Part shown: piece after piece, positions 59,305 through 64,000 of the stretch
Numbering within the stretch: the first letter of the stretch is position 1
Layout of the letters: each line of letters opens with the position of its first letter
Source of the DNA: Aspidiotus rigidus
Lineage: Eukaryota > Arthropoda > Insecta > Hemiptera > Diaspididae
Length of the DNA stretch: 64,000 nt
Direction: 5' to 3'
Assembly: GCA_035079385.1 (NCBI GenBank)
Contig: JAVHKY010000005.1
Location: forward strand, 558,001-622,000
The notes under the pieces: model-generated
The model's input: only the letters and a program-made list of their open reading frames with translations
Told to the model about the DNA's origin: nothing
Databases searched by the model: none
Made by a program: the position numbers and the translations under genes

Positions 59305-59822
59305 TTAATTTGCAATAACTCCCTTTTTATTAAGATTTTTCAAATGTTGAATAAATGTATCTCTTGGTACAGTATTATACACATAATAACCCCATGGTAT
59401 ATTGTATCAGTCTGCCCATCAACCAAGCACCTTTTATCATCAAATGAACTTGACCCTTTTTTATTTTGCTCAATTGTATAAATTTTATGTTTTGTACTCC
59501 TTATCATCTTCTGTGTAATAGTCTTAGTTATTTTCTTTTCTAAACATATTTTATAATCATCTTAAGTTATCTGATTTTTAACAATATTTTTCTTCACTCC
59601 TTTAGCTTTCTTCATTGCATCATCATTTGATGTACAAACTTCGTTAGAATATAATTTTGAAGCTAGTCCAATAAATTCCTCTAAAATTTTTCCATTTGTC
59701 TCATCTTTAAACTTACCTAATACCTTTTTATTGACTTGTGGTAAACCATAAATATTATCTTTCTTATAATCTGATGTATCAAATTTATCAATAATGTCTT
59801 TTTTGTATACTACCGATCTATA
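59305..59822 (-). pseudogene. Polinton/Maverick DNA polymerase B, C-terminal fragment
   Basis: The minus strand reads KFDTSDYKKDNIYGLPQ, VNKKVLGKFKDETNGKILEE, FIGLASKLYS, then KKAKGVKKNIVKNQIT. The FDTSDY.KDN, NKKV.G.FKDE.NG, EF.GLR.K.YS and KGVKK..V series is the C-terminal part of the protein-primed family B DNA polymerase of Polintons (Mavericks). A TAA follows ...NQIT, but the same frame continues DDYKICLEKKITK, and after a shift PWGYYVYNTVPRDTF to a stop at 59305-59307. The catalytic palm motifs lie upstream and are missing. The fragment is cut at 59822 where minisatellite-core sequence begins, a sharp junction. Assignment is strong, but the copy is dead. Confidence 0.85.
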
Positions 59823-59824
59823 TA

Positions 59825-60005
59825 TCATATATTTTTCAAGTCCCACTCCTATTATTTATAGCTCCGAAGTCCGGGCCTGTGACGTCACAATTTGGTGACG
59901 TCATAGGTCATCTTCGTAACGTCACAATCTCCGTTTTTCAGATCTTACGTACCCCATAAAACAGGTTCCCTGACGCACCCCTCGTTTAACTCCGTTTAAG
60001 AACCC
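59825..60005 (-). mobile_element. minisatellite-core element fragment
   Basis: One unit (TATCATATATTTTTCAAGTC, TATTTATAGCTCCGAAGTC), a segment with three TGACGTCA-like words (59880-59925), then CCCATAAAACAGGTTCCCTG and CCCCTCGTTTAACTCCGTTT, the 5' module in reverse, ending near 60005. Confidence 0.7.
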
Positions 60006-61997
60006 ATGAGTTTTTCCAGTTTCAAAATATTCTAGACAAAACATAATAATATTCTATCTTACTATAGCTGTTCTGAGATCATAAGTGCGTGACTAATAAT
60101 ACCGAAAGTCCAGATGTGTTCAGTAGTGGTTCTGCATCGAGCGCATATCACGCGAACGTTGCAGGAGATTACATTTTTTAAATACATAATAATCTCTGAA
60201 GATCAAGAAACTACTAAATCTAGTATTGTGTTTGAATCGATTTTAATTATCGTCCATTCTAAGCTTCCTCTATAGTAGAATTATCAATTACGGGTTCAAA
60301 ATTATTAAACCTCAAAAATTGTGAGCAGTTGTAGGAATTTTGGAAAAATTTAGGGGCAAGGTTATTTGGGTTGTTTGAAGGAGAATCAACTTCTTAAGAT
60401 TCAAATTATCTTTTCTCATTTATCTCAGTCTAAAAATTATACGATTGAACTACCAGCTATTTTTAAATCTCGTTCAACTATTTCCATTTCTGGCTGAAAA
60501 TTAGCCGTTCCTCGAGTTTCTACTGTCCTTCCCCCTGACAAATGTCAAGTCATTGCGGTTCATTGTACGCGGTTGATTGTTCGATCCTCGTTCAGAAACT
60601 TCGCGCAACTTGCAATTTTTTTCTTTCAAACGGTATCATTTTCCTACGCTTAATCATACCTTCCTCTCATTCCTCTTGAATAAAAATTAGAAATATTATA
60701 CCTACTATTTCTCATTCTTCTTGATTCCATGACAACAATTTTAGTGCGAAAAAAAAAAAGAAAACGCGGATAAAATTCAAATCCAATTAATGTACGTACC
60801 TACGTTAAAATATTTTTTTCTCTTACGAAGGAGTAGAGATTATTACGTCTTTTTGATTTACACACTAATATTTAAATTTTATGATAAATAGCTTACTCCG
60901 CTAATGTCCACAAAATCTCACCTATGTACACGATAACGTCCGACAAATTTTCAAAAGTCAGTCTAGCCGATCCAATATCTCATCATTTATTTTTCTAAAT
61001 ATGTAGATACGTCGTTTGATACTGCGCGCTTTTGTATCGTAAGTTAAGTCGCGTTCTTTTTATTTCGACTATTTTATTCAACAAAAACGTTAGGCTTAGA
61101 AGGTATGAAAAGAAAAAAAATGTATATATGTATTTCTCACTGCATAAGATTTCTTTTCCCTCGTATTACAGAGAAATATTGAACCACCTGTAACACATCT
61201 TATATCGAATAAATCTTTCAGAAACTTCTCTTCTGTTAATAGTGTTTTAAAATTCCATAACGATGTCCATCTTCCTGAAGAACCAGTTTTTTCTACAAAC
61301 GAAATAATATCTAACGGGATGAAAACACAATAGGATATCTCGGCTGCTGTTAATATTTAGGTATTTGGTTTTTAGATACAGAAATGTACACTCTAGAGCC
61401 GTGAATGCTGTCTCTAATGGACCGCATTGTTACGGTACCCGAATGGAAATTTCAGCGTCGTATATGTAGTGTTCGCGTCTGATGGGTACAGGAATACAGG
61501 TACGCTACGAAGACGAGGGTGTATACCGGTATAAAAATTGAATAATCGTAAGTAGACGCAATCGAATTAAGAAGATTCAAAAGTCAAAATCATAATAGAC
61601 ATTTTGATACGTTCTCACGACATAACGCAGTTTTCGCCTTTACCTAAATCCTGGAGTAGAATAGCGGTCTTCGCGTTGGATTTCTTTTATCCACCATCAG
61701 AACCCAACCACCATTAACATTCACATATTCGAAAGCAAGAAATTTGTCAGATTAAGCATAACAGATAACTACAGTCGGAAATAAATACCTAAATAAATAA
61801 ATAAATAAAATAAAAAAAAATGTCACTGAATCTTAGACAGAAAACAATATTCAATTTCACGTCCCCATATGTTGTGGAGTTGGAACTTTCACTTATGAGT
61901 ATTTAAATAAAACCCACGAAAAGACTCTTTGTTTGTATTGTGCCAAGATCTTAAAAAGTCTCTCTTTGCAGTTTTTTCGGCATCCGTTGTCTGTCAT
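60006..61997. other. AT-rich DNA, no gene seen
   Basis: No recognised content apart from an (AAAT)n-like tract at 61789-61828. Confidence 0.4.
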
Positions 61998-62308
61998 CTA
62001 CTCCGACTCCGAGGATTCGAAGACGCTGATCAAACCGTCTGATATTTTGCTTATCGATGGCTGGATGTCTAATACTATGATCCGTGTTAATTGCCTTCGG
62101 TAGACTTCAAAAAATAAAGGCACGAACGAAGAAGTTCTTGAAAGATAATTAGCACTGGTATTGAAATACCATCTAGACTGATTTTGGGTAGACACAGTAC
62201 ATCGCCGGCGAAAGTAATCACTAAACTGTCCGTTCCAAGACCTCTCATCCTGAACCTCATTGTGATTAATCGTTTTCTTAATTTCTCAAATAAGTTGGCT
62301 AATTGCAT
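61998..62308 (-). pseudogene. possible LINE ORF1 (gag-like) fragment
   Basis: The minus strand reads MQLANLFEKLRKRLITMRFR, then RGLGTDSLVITFAGDVL and LPKISLDGISIPV. The pattern (G-T-x-S-L-V-I-T-F ... LP..I...G..IPV) resembles the segment that precedes the CCHC zinc knuckles in ORF1 of Jockey/R1-type LINEs. The zinc knuckles themselves are not readable and frames shift, so this is tentative. Confidence 0.4.
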
Positions 62309-62547
62309 ATAGGCCTGGATACTAGAAATCGACTAGCCGAATACATCCGACCTTGAGAAACAATCGTCTCACTTGTATTGGAAAAAATTGATCAGTCTAT
62401 CATAGAATTCGAGTCGATCTTCGAAAATGAAGAAATATTCCAAAAAATGAACAATGACCTCCCTCAATCGAAGAATATCTTTTTCTTACAAGTAATTGCT
62501 CGTGTTTCAATTCTTATGAAACTTCTTGTGTTCCTTGTTAATAATAA

Positions 62548-62807
62548 AATTAGGGAACCCGCTATCCCGAGTCTTATCATATATAGTTCGGAGATCGGAA
62601 TTAAGTCCCCCTCCTATCATATATAGCTCGGAAGGTTGGAATTTTTCCAAGTCTCCCTCCTACCATATATAGCTCGGAGGTCGGAATTTTTCCAAGTTCC
62701 CCTCCTATCATATATAGCTCGGGGTAGGAATTTTTCCAAGTCCCCTTTCTATAATATATAGCTAGAGGGTCGAAATTTTTCCAAGTTCCCCTCCTATATA
62801 CGCGAAA
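62548..62807 (-). mobile_element. minisatellite-core fragment, 5 units
   Basis: AAATTAGGGAACCCGC, a mutated 3' module, is followed by about five 45-bp units with a GCTCGGAGGTCGGAATTTTT variant, a distinct subfamily from the 16585 array. It stops at the inverted pseudo-LTR piece at 62808. Confidence 0.75.
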
Positions 62808-62897
62808 AAGACGAATACTCCGAATGGAGAGTAAACCTTGCAAACCGCAGAAAATACAAAACGACGAGCGCTTTCGGTTAATAAACCATCTTCGAGC
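62808..62897 (-). repeat. inverted PLE pseudo-LTR piece
   Basis: Read on the minus strand: GATGGTTTATTAACCGAAAG, CGCTCG, TTTTCTGCGGTTTGCAA, TTTACTCTCC, GTATTCGTC. The same series in the same order occurs on the plus strand at 4335-4435. So a PLE terminal segment lies in opposite orientation just ahead of the PLE ORF start at 62939, a head-to-head junction. Confidence 0.75.
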
Positions 62898-62938
62898 CTG
62901 AAATGAAAGCAACTGACGAACGGAGGATTATATATATT

Positions 62939-64000
62939 ATGGATAGCCGTAACTTAGAGGAACGGATTCGTTTAATTGAGAACGCTTCTGCGGCGTATTT
63001 ACAGTTCCTCTTTCTGAAATTTCGGAAGCAACGCGCTTCGTTTTCCTCTCATATTTGGTTTCTTCGTCGGTGTTTAGTGTTGCATTTGAGACCTAAGTTC
63101 GTTAAATTCCGGTTCTACTCCGATTGTAAGACCACGACCAAGAGGCTGGAAAATTATATGAGAGAGAAGTGGATAAGAACGGAACTGCGGAGATGGCATG
63201 GTAAATATATAATATCACTACGAGATTGAACCTTCTGGTCCATTCGAGACTCTCCGGTATGCTACTCCCCCTTGAGTTTGATTACTTTATGCGGGACGTT
63301 AATTTAAAGTGTCGGAAGTTTGAGGTGAAGTTGAGGGAGAAGAAAAATAAGAAGTTGTCCACTCTAATGAAGGTTAATGGTGATGTGGTTGAGGAAGGAT
63401 CGAGTGATGGTGTTGACGTTCATAAATTCCATCCCCCCCCCCCTTATAAATAATAGTCAGGTAGTGTTCAATGGTGACGAAACTTCTCTCCTTGAGAAAG
63501 GTTTGGAATTTAGTCTACCTCCCCTCAAGAAAGATGAAACCTTGGTTAATGTTGTTGCGGATCTTGCTGTTAAGATTGGCCCTGGTTTTAATACACAGAA
63601 AGTTTGTGCCGAGATAGTCCGCAATAATCCCCTCCCCCGCATGAGTAATAAATTGGAAGGAGTGATTCAAGGTTTTAAGAGGAAGGTTAAAGAGGGAGAT
63701 TTAATCGTCACTAAGGCGGACAAGGGAAATGCTGTTGTGGTGATGGAGAAATCCGCCTATTCTTCCAAGGTCCACGAGGTCCTCCAGCAGTGTGGTGCTA
63801 AAGAGAGTGAGGATTTCAGCTTCCCGAAGCACGTCAAAGAAGTTATGAGTGTCATCAACAGGAGTGAGGCTATTTATCAAGACTCCTGCTCTGAAAAAAG
63901 CCCTCCTTGTTCCTAACCCCACACCCCCCCTCCTCTACGGGCTGCCTAAAGTGCATAAGAACAATACCCCGATGCGACCCGTTGTTTCTTTCGTCTCCTC
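62939..64000 (+). pseudogene. Penelope-like element, 5' half, runs off the window
   Basis: The ORF begins MDSRNLEERIRLIENASAA at 62939 and is basic, with FLFLKFRKQRASFSSHIW and YMREKWIRTELRRWHGK. It shifts frame near 63220 to LPLEFDYFMRDVNLKCRKFE, shifts again at a C-run (63433-63444) to VVFNGDETSLLEKGLEFSLP and DLIVTKADKGNAVVVMEKS, then again near 63876-63882 to ALLVPNPTPPLLYGLPKVHK (YGLPKVHK at 63936-63959) and MRPVVSF. KADKGN and LYGLPKxHK...RPVVS are hallmark RT finger motifs of Penelope-like elements. The catalytic YVDD and GIY-YIG would lie beyond 64000. At least three frameshifts mark it as inactive. It is from the same or a close family as the 3234-4520 copy, judged by the shared N-terminus. 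Confidence 0.92.

Noticed and set aside
63457..63922. Minus-strand ORFs at the window end
   Set aside because: Antisense shadows of the PLE coding frame, which has clear RT motifs on the plus strand.

Overview
This window looks like AT-rich, TE-dense non-coding DNA from an animal nuclear genome, most likely an arthropod and probably an insect; I cannot name the species. No long intact gene, operon, rRNA, CRISPR array or bacterial signal is visible. The recognisable protein-coding pieces are decayed mobile elements: three Penelope-like retroelement (PLE) pieces (3234-4520, 30637-31060, 62808-64000), the 3' end of an RNase H-bearing LINE (51371-52193, minus), a Polinton/Maverick DNA polymerase B tail (59305-59822, minus), an integrase pseudogene resembling KRAB-A-domain-containing-2-like proteins (39430-40003, minus) and a possible LINE ORF1 remnant (61998-62308, minus). 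Several short non-autonomous DNA transposons have readable inverted repeats and, in some cases, target-site duplications: 12200-12335, 19472-19864 with 19703-19847 nested inside, 22772-22943, 23354-23882, 24173-24656, 28475-29016, 31930-32072 and 35990-36129.

The most distinctive feature is a dispersed repeat family that I could not match to any family I know. Its members share a 5' module beginning ACGGCTTCC, a core of a 45-bp minisatellite, a short GC-rich block (GGACGGCGCACGGCGG) and a 3' module ending CATAAAACAGGTTCCCTGTT. At 16105-18123 three members appear nested in each other (E2 in E1 in E0), each inserted at the A/T-rich point of another member's minisatellite. A similar nest lies at 9717-10275. 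Other members or fragments are at 22090-22980, 41306-41702, 45354-45581, 59825-60005 and 62548-62807, with degraded minisatellite at 38980-39290 and 57345-57395. A second module rich in CCTAGTATA-like words and an 89-bp unit repeatedly lies beside them.

Host-gene evidence is weak. The best candidate is a minus-strand set of three phase-compatible exons with splice signals (44520-44971) encoding one hydrophobic segment and a short C-terminus. Other candidates are a possible first coding exon at 188-294 and splice-bounded minus-strand ORFs at 19224-19356 and 49035-49323. The stretches between named features are AT-rich DNA with no recognised gene. Long pure microsatellites occur at 1721-1820 (CT) and 49545-49621 (GA).

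All calls were made by eye from the sequence. Family assignments rest on remembered protein motifs and terminal-repeat signatures, not on any database search.
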